Assembly: GCA_963576735.1 (NCBI GenBank)
Contig: OY755177.1
Coordinates: forward strand, 13,330,001-13,394,000
Origin: Bedellia somnulentella
Taxonomy: Eukaryota; Arthropoda; Insecta; Lepidoptera; Bedelliidae
Direction: 5' to 3'
Length of the DNA stretch: 64,000 nt
In this document: piece by piece, positions 29,058 through 39,244 of the stretch
Layout of the letters: each line of letters begins with the position of its first letter
Position numbering within the stretch: the first letter of the stretch is position 1
Translations under genes and position numbers: made by a program
Notes under the pieces: model-generated
The model's input: only the letters and a program-made list of their open reading frames with translations
The model's database searches: none
Told to the model about the DNA's origin: nothing

Positions 29058-32053
29058 TTTTAAGTGAGACAATAGAAGAGCCTCCTGTCATCCTTAAGCC
29101 GTCACCTTCAATTAATATTAACATTGTAAACAAGGAAGGAGGTTCTTCTGGCAAATTATTTAAAAACCGTGCTTTACAAGGAGACCCACAATTTAAATTA
29201 GTATTTCAAAATACTCAGGGGTTTTCTTGTAAAGAATTAGAAATTGAATTGTTTTTAGAAAGATATCAAATTGATTGTTTCTGTGTCTCAGAACACTGGC
29301 TTAAGAATTGCGAGCTCATATTTGGTTTTCAAAATTACAACTTAGCTAGTAGCTACTGCCGCAATTCTAAAGCCTGTGGTGGCTCCGCTATATTTATAAA
29401 AAATAGTATTAAATGTAAAAATCGTGAGGATATTGTAAAACTGAGCGTTGAGCAAGTCGTGGAGATATCCTGCATAGAGTTACTAAACTACTTTATAGTA
29501 AGCGTATATCGAGCCCCCTATAGTCAAAATTATGAAAGATTTGAAAGTGTAATGGAAGATGTATTAACTAAAATTTTCAAGAGTAAAAAACAATTAATTA
29601 TTTGTGGAGACTTCAATATAGATCTCTTAAAAGATAGTTCTCAGAAAACACGGTTGATGAGTTTATTCCAATCGTTTAATTTAGAAAATTTATTCTTGGA
29701 ACCTACTAGAACCAAAACATGTTTAGATAATGTATTTACAAATGCTGAATTCATAAGTAAATCTGTAATAAATAAACTAAAATCTGATCACAGTGGTCTT
29801 TTTGTAAACTTTCCACATAAGGCACCAGACCGAAAAATTATAGTTAAAAAAAGGAGTATCACTGCTTTCAAAGTTGAAAAATATATAAACTTAATCAGTT
29901 ATAAGCTGCTCACTTCTTCAATAAATAAAAATCCAAATAATAGTTATAATACTTTCTTTAAAGTACTGATAGACGAATTTAATAAAATATTTACTATCAA
30001 AGATGTAACTATATGTAATAAATTTAAATTTAGTGAGTGGGCAACACCAGGCATATATAAATCTAGAGAAATACTATTTGATTTATACGATCAAAAAGCG
30101 TTCTCACATAATGATGAATTTATAGAATATGTAAAAAAATACTCAAAAATGTTTAATAAAGTTTGTAAGGAGGCTAAAGCAAGATACTTGAGCCAACGTA
30201 TTAAAACATCCGATAATAAAGTAAAAACCGTTTGGAACATTATCAACACTCAAACTGGCAAAAGCAAATCATGTGATCAGGACTTTTGTATTCGGTCTGA
30301 TCGAGGTTTGACTACTTCAAATGATGTAATTGCTTGTATTTTTGAAAAATATTTTGCTGATATACCTTTTAAGACCACTGAACACTTAAATTCATCTGCT
30401 ACGTTAGCTCAAGAGCTCTTGCAACAAAACGTTGCAATTTGTAAATCTATATTTAATTTTAAAGTTGTCAGTCCCGAAGATATCATTAAAGTGTTTAAAT
30501 CACTGAAATTGAAAAATTCTGAGGATATCTGGGGTATGTCAGTAAAAGTATGCTATAATTTTATTGTAATAATAGCTCCTTATTTAGCGAAAATATTTAA
30601 TGAATGTATAAGTAATGGTATCTTCCCAGATCTCATGAAACATAGTAAAATTGTACCTTTACTAAAATCTGGAGGTGATAAAAATAATCCTGAAGGTTAT
30701 AGGCCTATATCTATACTACCGGTTATGAGTAAAATATTTGAAAAACTTATGCTTAATCAACTGCTCTTGCATTTTAGTTCCAACAATTTGTTTCACCCTA
30801 AACAATTTGGTTTCACGAAAGGCCGCTCTACCACTGACGCAGGCGTTGCCCTAATTAAACATATTTTTGGTTCGTGGGAACTTAAGAATGATGCAATCGG
30901 TTTGTTTTGCGATCTTACAAAGGCTTTTGATTGTGCAGATCATAATATTTTATTCATAAAATTGGGACATTATGGCATCGAAGGTGACGCACTTAAATTA
31001 ATAAAGTCCTACTTCTCAGATCGAGTACAAAAAGTGCAAATCGATAAAATAAAATCATCTGGAACTCATGTAAAAATGGGTGTTCCACAGGGATCTATAT
31101 TAGGCCCATTTTTGTTTCTAGTATATATTAATGATTTGCCGTTCATGGTCGAGAAAAGGTCTGAAATAGTATTATTTGCTGATGATACTTCTTTAATTTT
31201 TGACGTTAAAAGGAATTCGGAAAATATTGACGATGTAAATAATGCAGTTTCCCAAATTCAAACATGGTTTGCTTCAAATAATCTTGTACTAAATGCCAAA
31301 AAAACCAATTGTATTAAATTTGCATTACCAAATGTTAAAAGTGTTGATAATGAAATTACATTAAATAATGAAAAATTACCATTTACGGATAGCGCAGTTT
31401 TCTTAGGGATACATCTGGACTCAAAGCTCCAATGGGGACCCCACATTAGCGCGCTAGCTGGCAGGCTAAGCAGTGCTGCCTATGCCGTTAGAAAGATAAG
31501 ACATTTAACTGATGTACAGACCGCTCGTTTAGTTTACTATAGTTATTTTCATAGCATCATGTCTTATGGCATTTTACTCTGGGGCAGAGCTGCTGATGTT
31601 GGGTCAATATTCATTTTACAGAAAAGAGCAATAAGAGCTATTTATAATTTAGGTTCACGAGATTCCCTTAGAGAATTGTTTAAAACCATAAATATAATGA
31701 CACTGCCATGTCAATATATTTATGAAAACATCATGTATGTGAGAAAAAATTTGAAAGCATTTTCCAAAAACTGTGACAGACATACTAGAAGTCTTAGAGA
31801 TAATAATAAAATTTCAATTCAAAAGTACAGATTGTCAAAAATAAATACATCTTTTATGGGGTTATGCGTAAAATTTTATAATAAAATACCTGATGACATT
31901 TTGAATCTAACAGAAAAGAAATTCAAAGTAATTATAAAACGCAGTCTTCATTTAAAAGCTTATTACAGTTTAAATGATTATATGATAGATGAAACTGCTT
32001 GGTGTCACCAGGGCTCTATTCAGGATATTTCCAGACATACACCAATATTGTAA
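29051..32053 (+). CDS. CR1-like LINE ORF2: endonuclease and reverse transcriptase
   Basis: The frame is open from 29051 to TAA after 32050 (about 1000 codons). There is no ATG near the beginning, and the conserved endonuclease start 'VFQNTQGFSCKELEIELF' lies upstream of any Met. The APE-type endonuclease (about residues 45-260) shows 'SEHWL', 'VSVYRAP', 'ICGDFNIDLL' and 'KSDHSGLFV'. The RT has 'PISILPVMSKIFEKLM', 'GLFCDLTKAFDCADH', 'MGVPQGSILGPFLF' and the catalytic 'LFADDTS' (about 709-712). All key motifs are present and no stops occur, so this half looks functional although ORF1 is broken. The protein would nick DNA and copy its RNA at the target. Confidence 0.85.
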   Translation, partial: FKLLSETIEEPPVILKPSPSININIVNKEGGSSGKLFKNRALQGDPQFKLVFQNTQGFSCKELEIELFLERYQIDCFCVSEHWLKNCELIFGFQNYNLASSYCRNSKACGGSAIFIKNSIKCKNREDIVKLSVEQVVEISCIELLNYFIVSVYRAPYSQNYERFESVMEDVLTKIFKSKKQLIICGDFNIDLLKDSSQKTRLMSLFQSFNLENLFLEPTRTKTCLDNVFTNAEFISKSVINKLKSDHSGLFVNFPHKAPDRKIIVKKRSITAFKVEKYINLISYKLLTSSINKNPNNSYNTFFKVLIDEFNKIFTIKDVTICNKFKFSEWATPGIYKSREILFDLYDQKAFSHNDEFIEYVKKYSKMFNKVCKEAKARYLSQRIKTSDNKVKTVWNIINTQTGKSKSCDQDFCIRSDRGLTTSNDVIACIFEKYFADIPFKTTEHLNSSATLAQELLQQNVAICKSIFNFKVVSPEDIIKVFKSLKLKNSEDIWGMSVKVCYNFIVIIAPYLAKIFNECISNGIFPDLMKHSKIVPLLKSGGDKNNPEGYRPISILPVMSKIFEKLMLNQLLLHFSSNNLFHPKQFGFTKGRSTTDAGVALIKHIFGSWELKNDAIGLFCDLTKAFDCADHNILFIKLGHYGIEGDALKLIKSYFSDRVQKVQIDKIKSSGTHVKMGVPQGSILGPFLFLVYINDLPFMVEKRSEIVLFADDTSLIFDVKRNSENIDDVNNAVSQIQTWFASNNLVLNAKKTNCIKFALPNVKSVDNEITLNNEKLPFTDSAVFLGIHLDSKLQWGPHISALAGRLSSAAYAVRKIRHLTDVQTARLVYYSYFHSIMSYGILLWGRAADVGSIFILQKRAIRAIYNLGSRDSLRELFKTINIMTLPCQYIYENIMYVRKNLKAFSKNCDRHTRSLRDNNKISIQKYRLSKINTSFMGLCVKFYNKIPDDILNLTEKKFKVIIKRSLHLKAYYSLNDYMIDETAWCHQGSIQDISRHTPIL
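29074..29149 (+). promoter_or_regulatory. Stem-loop downstream of slippery site
   Basis: 'agaagagcctcct' (29074-29086) pairs along its full length with 'aggaggttcttct' (29137-29149), with 12 Watson-Crick pairs, one G-U pair and a 50-nt loop. The spacer from the heptamer is 16 nt, longer than the usual 5-9 nt, so a pseudoknot or alternative fold may be involved. Confidence 0.55.
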
Positions 32054-32245
32054 TTTGACTAAGAAAAGATGTGTGTTGCTGAGTTTCTTACGGGTTCTTC
32101 TCGCAACAATACACCTTCCGAATCCGAAGTAGAGTCAGTAGAGTAAGATTTAACTTATACGTAAGTTTGTGACGTTCAAAAAATAGAGAACAATTCTTTT
32201 TATTTTGAAATAAATATTTTTATCTTTTATCTTTTTATCTTTATC

Positions 32246-32572
32246 GATAAAAATTTAGAATAAAAAAGTATTTTATATAAATGCTAGTTACGGGTCGCAC
32301 GGAAGCTTTACACTTCCCTCGCAGGTTTTATCGGAGTGTCAAGTTAACAGAAGTCCTCATATTGCAGAAACGAATACAATGGAAATAGTACAAGTGCCCA
32401 TCACATAAACAAGAGTAACTTATAGTGTCACGATCCAGGTAGTGTAGGCACCAACTTGTATCTAGTTATTTAAAACAAAATGGAGGCTCGAGATTGGTTA
32501 TGGTATTAGATATAGTATTAGTTTTTTTAGGTTGTTACGATTATTTTCAATAAAAAATCAAATATTATTATT
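32246..32572. other. Non-coding DNA between LINE and gypsy remnant
   Basis: The first ~30 bp resemble tandem unit sequence. The rest has no recognisable gene or repeat. Confidence 0.4.
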
Positions 32573-32624
32573 GCTGTGTAGTGTCGGCTTAGAAAAGCAC
32601 TACCCCATTTCTTCTCGTCTTTCT
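32573..32624 (+). repeat. SINE-A 5' fragment
   Basis: 'gtgtagtgtcggcttag...gcactaccccatttct' is the first ~50 bp of SINE-A, joined directly to the gypsy integrase fragment. Confidence 0.65.
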
Positions 32625-32762
32625 ATTAGGAAATTGAACCGTAAACCACTTCTTCTCTTTATTTATGACCTTGAACGGGCCTTCGTACGGTGGTTGTAAT
32701 GGTCTGCGGACTAAGTCGCTTCTGACGAAAACGTGTGAACACTTATCTAACAATGTAGAGGG
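32593..32762 (-). pseudogene. Gypsy integrase C-terminal fragment (GPY/F module)
   Basis: Minus-strand translation gives 'CSHVFVRSDLVRRPLQPPYE', then 'GPFKV' and 'KKWFTVQFPNRK', the conserved C-terminal chromatin- or DNA-binding module of gypsy integrases. It ends in sequence shared with the SINE-A 5' end. Confidence 0.75.
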
Positions 32763-32805
32763 AGACACCTAGCCTTTGCGTATACCGGCATACCGAAATA
32801 GACTC

Positions 32806-32898
32806 GAAATAGACTCTACTTAGCGGAAACCCTGACTAACAATGCTCCAAAGGCAACGACGTGCGGAATGCTGAGCACGCAATCCGTGTGCCCCTACA
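32806..32898 (-). repeat. Partial LTR (3' side) of the gypsy remnant
   Basis: This 93-bp segment matches 34264-34365 apart from a 9-bp deletion. It starts 'tgtaggggcacacgg' on the minus strand directly after a polypurine run. Confidence 0.75.
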
Positions 32899-32969
32899 CT
32901 CATCCCCCCCTTTTTCAAAAAAAAACATATTAAATCATTTTCATTCATTTATTCATTCATTAAATCATA

Positions 32970-33125
32970 AATTCAATTCTAGTGTTATCAGACCGAAGGT
33001 TTGTATCTCTGATCCGTTGGCTGCATATAGTTTATAATTTGATACATTTTTAGAAACAGTCTTAAACTTTTTAATTTTTGTAATAGGAATAACTAAAATG
33101 TTCGCACCTGTGTCCACTAAAAATT
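32970..33125 (-). pseudogene. Gypsy protease N-terminal fragment
   Basis: 'FLVDTGANILVIP' contains the aspartic protease active site D-T-G (about 33102-33119). The frame runs on to 'YKLYAANGSEIQTFG' and then stops near 32970. The rest of pol is deleted. Confidence 0.75.
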
Positions 33126-33183
33126 GTAACAATTGTTGCTGTTTGGGCTGCTACTTCTCCCGTCTCTTCCGAGGCAGCCACTA

Positions 33184-34064
33184 CTAGTTTCCCTGCTGTG
33201 AGTTCCAGCTGCAGGGCTCTTCACAATTCCTTGCAGCAGCGCCAAAACGGTGGTGAAATTTACAAAGCCAATCATTTCTGTTTGGCGTTCTCCTTGGTGA
33301 AAACGCTCTTCTTCCTGCTGGGCCTCTTGAGCGAGATCTTCTTGAAAAGTTGAATCGGCTCGGAGGTCTCGATCGCACCTCATTCCTGAGCGCCGCTACT
33401 TCCATCATAAGGTGGTTCATACTGTCGGTTATGGCATTTATATTTTTAGCCGGCGCATTTTCGTGGTTTGCAGAGGCAATTTCCTGTGGTACGTAGCTCT
33501 GTGCCAAACTCTCTATAACCTTATCAGCGATGCCAGTGAGATTATCCAAATTTTGGTCTTGACTTACTGCGAGGACAGCCCTGACCGAGCCCGGTAACCG
33601 TGATAGCCACAGGTTACGCACCGTTTCGTCACTAGCTTGACAGTTGCGGCCCAGTTCTCTCATTCTTCTCAGAAGTTGTGAAGGCTTTTGAGATCCTAAT
33701 TCTAGTTCCCCCACTAACTTCTGGAATTGTCGTTCCGACGATTCTTCGTAAACTTGCAGTAATCTCACTTTAACCGCACTATATCTGTCGGTTTCCGGCG
33801 GGTTAAAAATAATGTCCGACACTTGCTGCAATGCGTCTCTATTCAATTTCGCTAACACTAATTGGTATCTCACATCATCACTTTGTTTCTGAGGGTCCAC
33901 CACCGCCTCAAAATGTGCGAACCATAACCTTGGCAGTTCACTCCAGAATCGGACACTCTCGTTGTAATGGCGATTGCAGATATATCAGCCTCCTTTTTAA
34001 CCTGGGTGCGCGCAGTTGAAGTTTGAGCTTGCAGAGGTTGCGGTTGAGGTTGTGGTTGAGACAT
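33184..34064 (-). pseudogene. Gypsy gag, frameshifted
   Basis: The start 'MSQPQPQPQPLQAQ' (ATG at 34064) is in one frame. The capsid-like region 'SVRFWSELPRLWFAHFEAVV' and all downstream sequence to 33184 are in another, so a frameshift lies near 33950. Near the C-terminus, 'CKFHHRFGAAARNCEEPC' is the Cys/His motif typical of arthropod gypsy gag, preceded by an Arg/Ser-rich stretch. Confidence 0.8.
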
Positions 34065-34193
34065 ATTTACCTACGGCTTTGTACGTAGGGAGTCGGTTCG
34101 GTGTTCGCTTCTTAATCCCCTATTAAATGTTTATTTATCACTTTCACTATTTATTTCACTTTTACAATACTGTCCAACGTTTCGGGGTCACCA

Positions 34194-34365
34194 GTTTAGG
34201 GGATCCTTTCGTGGAGATAAATGATACACCGCGGTACACCGTGACTAATATTTATTGGATAGTGAAATAGACTCTACTTAGCGGAAACCCGTACACGACT
34301 GACTAACAATGCTCCAAAGGCAACGACGTGCGGAATGCTGAGCACGCAATCCGTGTGCCCCTACA
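34194..34365 (-). repeat. LTR (5' side) of the gypsy remnant, 172 bp
   Basis: It begins TGTAGGGG and ends near CCCCTAAAC at the primer-binding site. It contains 'aataaatatt' as a possible polyadenylation signal. Its first ~100 bp match the partial LTR at 32806-32898. Confidence 0.7.
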
Positions 34366-34892
34366 TCGGAAATGCATCATTTGTGAAAATTTTAGCTTTC
34401 TAGCTATCAGGGTTTATGATATACAGCCTGGTGACAGACAGACAGCGGTGGCTTAGTAATAGGGTCCCGTTTCACATTTTGGTACACAACCCTAATAATG
34501 CTTCTACTTGCCTAATAACTGTAAATATACAAAAAATATTTGTTATTAATTTAATTTTTTTTTCGGATTTTTAATTGTTGACGGGCTGAGGTTCTAGTTC
34601 AACAACAGACATCTCTAAGATCTACTCGGAAGATTGTGACAGGATCGAAAAATGAATTTGGAAACTTGCTTATCTACCTTCTTTGTTTATTCTAACAAAA
34701 TAGTGTTCTGTCAAAGTCATAGGGGCCCCATTATCCTCATATGCCCAGGGCCACCAACAAGTTAAAGACGGCTTTGACCAGACATACAAAAAGACAGACA
34801 GACAGACTTTTGAGTATCAAAAATAAAACATATTCCACCGGTTTTTTTTTCTTCAATGTATGTACAGTTTTGAACTCGGTACAGTGTTATTA

Positions 34893-34930
34893 TAATACTA
34901 GCTGTTCCCCGCGACTTCGTCCGCGTCAAT
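34893..34930 (+). repeat. Fragment of common lepidopteran repeat
   Basis: 'actagctgttccccgcgact' followed by 'tcgtccgcgt' is a start motif that, from memory, is extremely abundant in Lepidoptera. A piece resembling the far end of such repeats lies at 36820-37020. Confidence 0.5.
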
Positions 34931-34959
34931 TTGTGTTTTTAAATAAGAAATAATATAAT

Positions 34960-35087
34960 TTAAATCTTTTTGTTCATGAAAACCTCATGTGGGGATTATT
35001 ACTAATAAATAAAACTAAGGATAAAAGAATTAGTTAAAATTCGGAGGTAGGAAACGCAATTTCTTCCCTTTATTTATTCTTTATTTA
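34960..35087 (-). repeat. SINE-C fragment
   Basis: It contains 'aatctttttgttcatgaaaa', 'cctcatgtggggattattac' and 'aattcggaggtaggaaacgc', both landmarks of the composite at 15899-17648. An internal deletion has brought distant parts together. It directly abuts SINE-B. Confidence 0.6.
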
Positions 35088-35090
35088 TTA

Positions 35091-35467
35091 AAGCGACATG
35101 ATAGTCCAGTGGGTAGAACACCCGCCCGAAAACAGAAGGGCGTGAGTTCCAATCCTGGGTCGGGCCTACACCAATTTGTCTTTTCTAAAGTCATATGTGT
35201 GGTTAATTTATCATGGTTGTTAACGGTGAGGGAAAACATCGTGAGGAAACCCACATGGCTGAGTTGTACTTAGTCATGTGACAGTGTATTCGTACAAAAC
35301 GGCGATAGGCCTGCCCCCTATCACGTGAGTACACTGTCCATGCAAAACGTGGGTACTCTGAACACCAGGTGACAAAGTCACGTGATGTTCAGAAGTATTA
35401 GGACCTCTGCCAACCCCTTCGGGGATATTCGGCGTGAACGTTTATGTTATGTTGTGTTTATGTTATT
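35091..35467 (+). repeat. SINE-B, tRNA-headed SINE
   Basis: The first ~70 bp look tRNA-like, with an A-box-like 'gatagtccagtgggtagaac' and a B-box-like 'gagttccaatcc'. The ~290-bp body ends 'aaccccttcggggatattcg' then 'gcgtgaacgtttatgttatg'. Two other copies, at 39987-40368 and 55586-55945, are both reversed. The terminal hairpin CCCC-TTC-GGGG plus GGCGTGA matches the ends of SINE-A and the RTE-like LINE. Confidence 0.75.
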
Positions 35468-35497
35468 AAGAAATAATATATCTTAAAGTATACACTC

Positions 35498-35937
35498 ACG
35501 GCTATAATTGCCTAGAAGGGGTAGCCAGAGCTAAATAATTATAAATTCCTCAGCCACTTTTAGAAGTTGAGTGGACCCCTATCCGACTTAGCTTAGGTAC
35601 ACTCCTTTGCCACGCCAGGGCGGTCTTGAGCCGCCCGGCAAACAAAGTCATGGTGACGCCGCATAGGCCGCAGGGCCAGCAGCACCGAACCGGTGGGGTT
35701 TTAGTCGGTAGGAGTCCGAAATACCCCCGTGAGGATTTCCCCAACGGTAAACAAAAAAAAAAAGAAGTTGAGTGGGGAAAAGATGGTAAAATAAAGGTTT
35801 TTGGTGATGGGTCTCCAACCGCATCGCCCAAAAATCCAATAAAAATCCCCAATAACCTTAGTTGCCTCTTACGACACCCGTGGGTAGAAAGGAGTAGCGA
35901 CATTCTAAGCAGGCACTACACGGAAAATTATTTATTA
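35498..35937 (-). repeat. SINE-A copy split by a poly(A) retroposon
   Basis: This is a near full-length reversed SINE-A interrupted at 35575-35763. Confidence 0.8.
35575..35763 (+). mobile_element. 5'-truncated poly(A) LINE 3' end, 12-bp TSD
   Basis: It is flanked by 'gaagttgagtgg' at 35563-35574 and 35764-35775 and ends in a run of 12-13 A. The body is GC-rich ('gccgcataggccgcagggcc', 'ggtggggttttagtcggtag'), like 3' UTRs of R1-clade LINEs, but there is no coding sequence to confirm the clade. Confidence 0.75.
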
Positions 35938-36316
35938 CTTACAATTATTAATAATTATTACTTACAACTATTCCTTATAAGGCTTAAACATAAGCTTCTC
36001 GCGCGGGTCACCTCGCTCGCCGGCCAGCGCAGCGTCTTGTCTTGCGCTTCATGCACGCGTGTCGAGTCACGCACGCGATTTTGTTGCAGAGTAATTTTAA
36101 AATTGTATTATCTTCTAAGATGTTAATTTAAATGAAGTGATGTGAAGGAAAATTATGTTCACAATTAAATACTCTTAATCAACGACACATTTATTTTGAT
36201 AAAGATTAATATTAGGTTGATAAAAAATATGCCAATAATTGGCAATAATGCACTAATTTCGACCAAATTTGATTACCATAAAAATGGTTATAGTAAGTCA
36301 ATCTTAAAAGCTAGAC

Positions 36317-36705
36317 ATCGTCTGCTTACTGGTAAAATGTAGTAAATGCGTTTCTTACAAAAAATAGTTAATAATACATTTATATGTAATTTTTGACGCT
36401 CTTTCTCCTGGAAAAACGCAATAAATGATAGGACTGTTAATTACAGGTCATTTCTCAATTACAGGTCAAATATGATAAGTGCACACCCATGCTAAAAATA
36501 ATATTTTTTTTCCACAATATTTATAAGTAAATGGCCTCTAATATGCTACCGCAAAAAGGAACGTTAAATTTCCAATAATTTATTAAATACATTTCTGCAA
36601 AATCTTATTTAGATGTTAGTAAAAAAAAATACTTAAACTTTGAAAACCCTATATCTCCGTTTAACAAAATGTGTATTTACTACATTTTACCAGTAAGCAG
36701 ACGAT
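36317..36705. mobile_element. MITE with 31-bp terminal inverted repeats
   Basis: Bases 36317-36347 and 36675-36705 are exact reverse complements ('atcgtctgcttactggtaaa...'). The ~390-bp interior is AT-rich and non-coding. The target duplication is not clear. Confidence 0.75.
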
Positions 36706-36819
36706 ATACTGTCGTGGACATTTTTCTATATCGTTTAAAGAGGAATAATTACTCGATACATACTTTTTGGGTAACTTCAACCGTTTACGCAGCGCACACA
36801 ACGGAAGCCTGCAAATATG

Positions 36820-37020
36820 AATAAATTTCCCCGTTTTTGCAACATCTTTAGCTGATTCTTTGCTCTTATTAGTCGCAGCGTGATGATATAAAGCCTAAAG
36901 CCTTCCCCAATAAATGGACTATCCAACACAAAAAGAATTTTTCAATTTGATTGGGTAGTTCCTGAGATCCTAGCGTTCAAACAAACAAACTCTTCAGCTT
37001 TATAATATTAGTATAGATAA
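36820..37020 (+). repeat. Dispersed lepidopteran repeat, 3' part
   Basis: 'cctgagatcctagcgttcaa' followed by 'actcttcagctttataatat' and 'tagtatagat' is a 3'-end signature that, from memory, is seen in many copies per lepidopteran genome. No coding part is present. Confidence 0.5.
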
Positions 37021-37142
37021 GATTACAATGTTTTACGAATACATCAGATGTGGTTGAAGTACAATTTCTTCTAAACATCCCATAAAACTCCTTATATTCA
37101 CAATACCAAGTATATTACATAACTAAGTGTAATCAAAAAAAT

Positions 37143-37333
37143 TTTTAGGTGAGTGGGGATAAGGTAATTGTAAATCGGTTTTCGGTAGCGCCAATAACCT
37201 CAGTCGTGGTTGGTGTTGGTACTCCAACCACATCGTCCAATAATCAGTTAAACAGCCCAAAACCCTAAGTCGCCTCTTACGACACCCTCAGTAATTAATG
37301 GATTAACGATATTCTACGCTGATACTACGCGTT
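37143..37333 (-). repeat. Degenerate SINE-A copy
   Basis: It retains 'gtactccaaccacatcgtcc', 'aagtcgcctcttacgacacc' and the reversed 5' start near 37330. Confidence 0.55.
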
Positions 37334-37454
37334 AATAAGTATAATTCCGTCATTTAGGTTTCCGCACGATGTTTTCCTTACCGTCAACAACAGCAATAAA
37401 TGAACACCACATTAATATCAATAGTAATTTTAAAATACTCAAACTTGGAATAAA

Positions 37455-37671
37455 ACACACATACATATACTCACGGCCATAAATCCCAAGAGGGGTAACC
37501 AGAGCTTCAGAGCTTGACACTCCTTAGCCAACATTGGAAGTTGATAGCAAGATGGTAGAAATACAGTATCGTTGGTGATGGGTCAGAAAAGCCGTATACC
37601 CTTAGTTCATAAGAGTACGACACTCGTGGGTAGAAAGGGGTAGTGACATTCTAAGCAGTCACTACACGTTA
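37455..37671 (-). repeat. SINE-A copy
   Basis: A (cata)n-like tail at the left, 'ctcacggccataaatccc' and a reversed 5' end 'cagtcactacacg' at the right are all present. It is moderately diverged. Confidence 0.7.
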
Positions 37672-38977
37672 ATGAAGAGAAAAGACTAACCGCGTGAAAT
37701 ACCAATTTAAAGCAATTTCAACAACACTTTGCCCGAACGCTTACATGTACATTCTGTAACACACACTAATGAAGCCAATATATTACTAGTTAGAACTAGT
37801 GTGACCCTAGACACACACATATAAACGTACTGTGTTTGAATCGGTGTTCCGGTCTGCCAGTTTGTTATTTACTCATTCTGCAGTTTAGGTTGCAATTATA
37901 CTATTTAGTTATTTTTTATTTTAATTTAGAAGTTAGGCAAATGTTTTTTAGCAAATAGAAGGTATTACTTTCAAAATGTAGTTTTTTTTTATTATAGATG
38001 TTAATAAAATGGAAACTAAAAAATGCATGTGCTAAATGAACAATAGTGTTCAGTAGAAATTCGCCTCCGCAACAATAGAGTTCATATGACCTAAAATGTT
38101 AACAGCCTGTGAAAACTTACTGCCAAATATTGGCTGCAATGTACATCGCTAAAATGCGTAAATTTTGTGACGTAATAGGTAGAATATAGAGAGGCTTTCA
38201 GTACTCTTATATGGAGCTCTTACAATGAACGCACTTAGTTTTGGATAATTATAAATTAAAGGCGGGTGGAACTAGAAGATTTAAACACAGGAAAATAAAA
38301 TACTTTTGCCTTGCATTGTAATAGTGAGATTAAATGGGGATATTTGTCCCAGTAACAAGTAATTTACGAAAGTATTTATTAAAATAATAAACTACAAAGA
38401 GTGGTTATCAGTTTTTAAACATGCTATATCTCTGAAAAGTTTGGCTTAGGTTTGCGTTAGATAGGGATAGAAAGTGAAAAGTGATTAAAGACATCGAAAG
38501 GAATTGTGGGCTGTGTAATATCGAAGCTCTTATAGACTTTAACTTTTGTTTTAATTTCGATCTATTATCTGGATAATTTTAGTAATAAAACAGTATATGA
38601 GAAACATGAAGGATGGAACAAATTGGTCTCATTACCATATTCATAATACTTGAATCGAAATGTAAAAGCGGCAGAAGTTTTGTTAGCAGAGTGAGTAACG
38701 TCGTCACAGAAAGTTTGAGAATAGTTAATATTTGTTAGTTTCGTAGTAGGGGCGAGGTACTTTTGCTCTGCCAAGTTTCTTTACCGCAAACTCGAAAACC
38801 ATCACATGAACAATCTCGCTAAATTCTTATTCGGAAGTACGCCAAATAAATGGTTTTAGTGAATGAGTTGTGTGCACACATTAAATTAATTGCGCTTGGT
38901 GCAATGTTGTATTGCCAAAAGCTATAAGCTATTGTGAAAAGTGGCTGATGGATAATTGGTTTTGAAGCTGTGACTAC
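37672..38977. other. AT-rich non-coding stretch
   Basis: No gene, RNA or repeat boundary was recognised. Confidence 0.4.
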
Positions 38978-38990
38978 TGTTTTGAGTTTA

Positions 38991-39244
38991 CATACATACA
39001 TACATATACTCACGGCTATAAATCCCTAGAAGGGGTAGCCAGAGCTAAGGAACTAGAATGTCCTCAGCCACTTTTGGAAAGTTGAGTGGGGAAAAGATGG
39101 CAAAATAAAGGATGTTGGTGATGGGTCTCCAACCGCATCGCCCAAAAATCCCTTAAAAGCCCCAATACCGTTAGTCGCCTCTTACGTACACCCACCGGCA
39201 GAACTGGGGTAGTGTAATTCTAAGCCGACACTACACAGCAAAGT
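38991..39244 (-). repeat. Full-length SINE-A, 254 bp, 13-bp TSD
   Basis: A perfect target duplication 'tgttttgagttta' lies at 38978-38990 and 39245-39257. This copy defines the full element: 5' 'ctttgctgtgtagtgtcgg', 3' TATG tail (seen as catacatacata at the left). It is the best reference copy in the window. Confidence 0.9.

Larger units (their letters stand above)
27751..29063 (+). pseudogene. LINE ORF1, SGNH/GDSL-hydrolase-like domain, interrupted
   Basis: In one frame, 27751-27889 encodes a strand plus 'ILFGSSIG' resembling block III of SGNH hydrolases, then 'KYKCKFIFCTLPY'. The same frame resumes after the RTE insertion and runs to TAA at 29061-29063, passing 'FFTVDVNKF' and 'LNKKRTIAKLLAYHI', which stands where the last catalytic block lies. 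Esterase-like ORF1 proteins are known in CR1-group LINEs. A 60-bp in-frame repeat (28712-28830) lies just right of the insertion. The N-terminal half is missing through 5' truncation. Confidence 0.65.
27751..32244 (+). mobile_element. CR1-like LINE (LINE-1 of this window), 5' truncated
   Basis: It comprises a truncated ORF1 of SGNH-hydrolase type, a complete-looking ORF2, a 3' UTR with 'gtttcttacgggttcttctcgc', and a 3' tail of TTTATC-type repeats (about 32218-32244). It is inserted in tandem unit 3. ORF1 is interrupted by an RTE-like fragment (27890-28711). Confidence 0.8.
32593..34365 (-). mobile_element. Deleted and rearranged Ty3/gypsy retrotransposon
   Basis: On the minus strand the order is: LTR (34365-34194), putative primer-binding site (34193-34181, 'tggtgaccccgaa'), gag (34064-33184), the start of protease (33125-32970), a polypurine tract (about 32920-32899), a partial LTR (32898-32806) and then an integrase C-terminus (about 32762-32593). 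Reverse transcriptase, RNase H and most of integrase are missing, and the integrase tail lies on the wrong side of the LTR. The element is dead. Confidence 0.8.
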
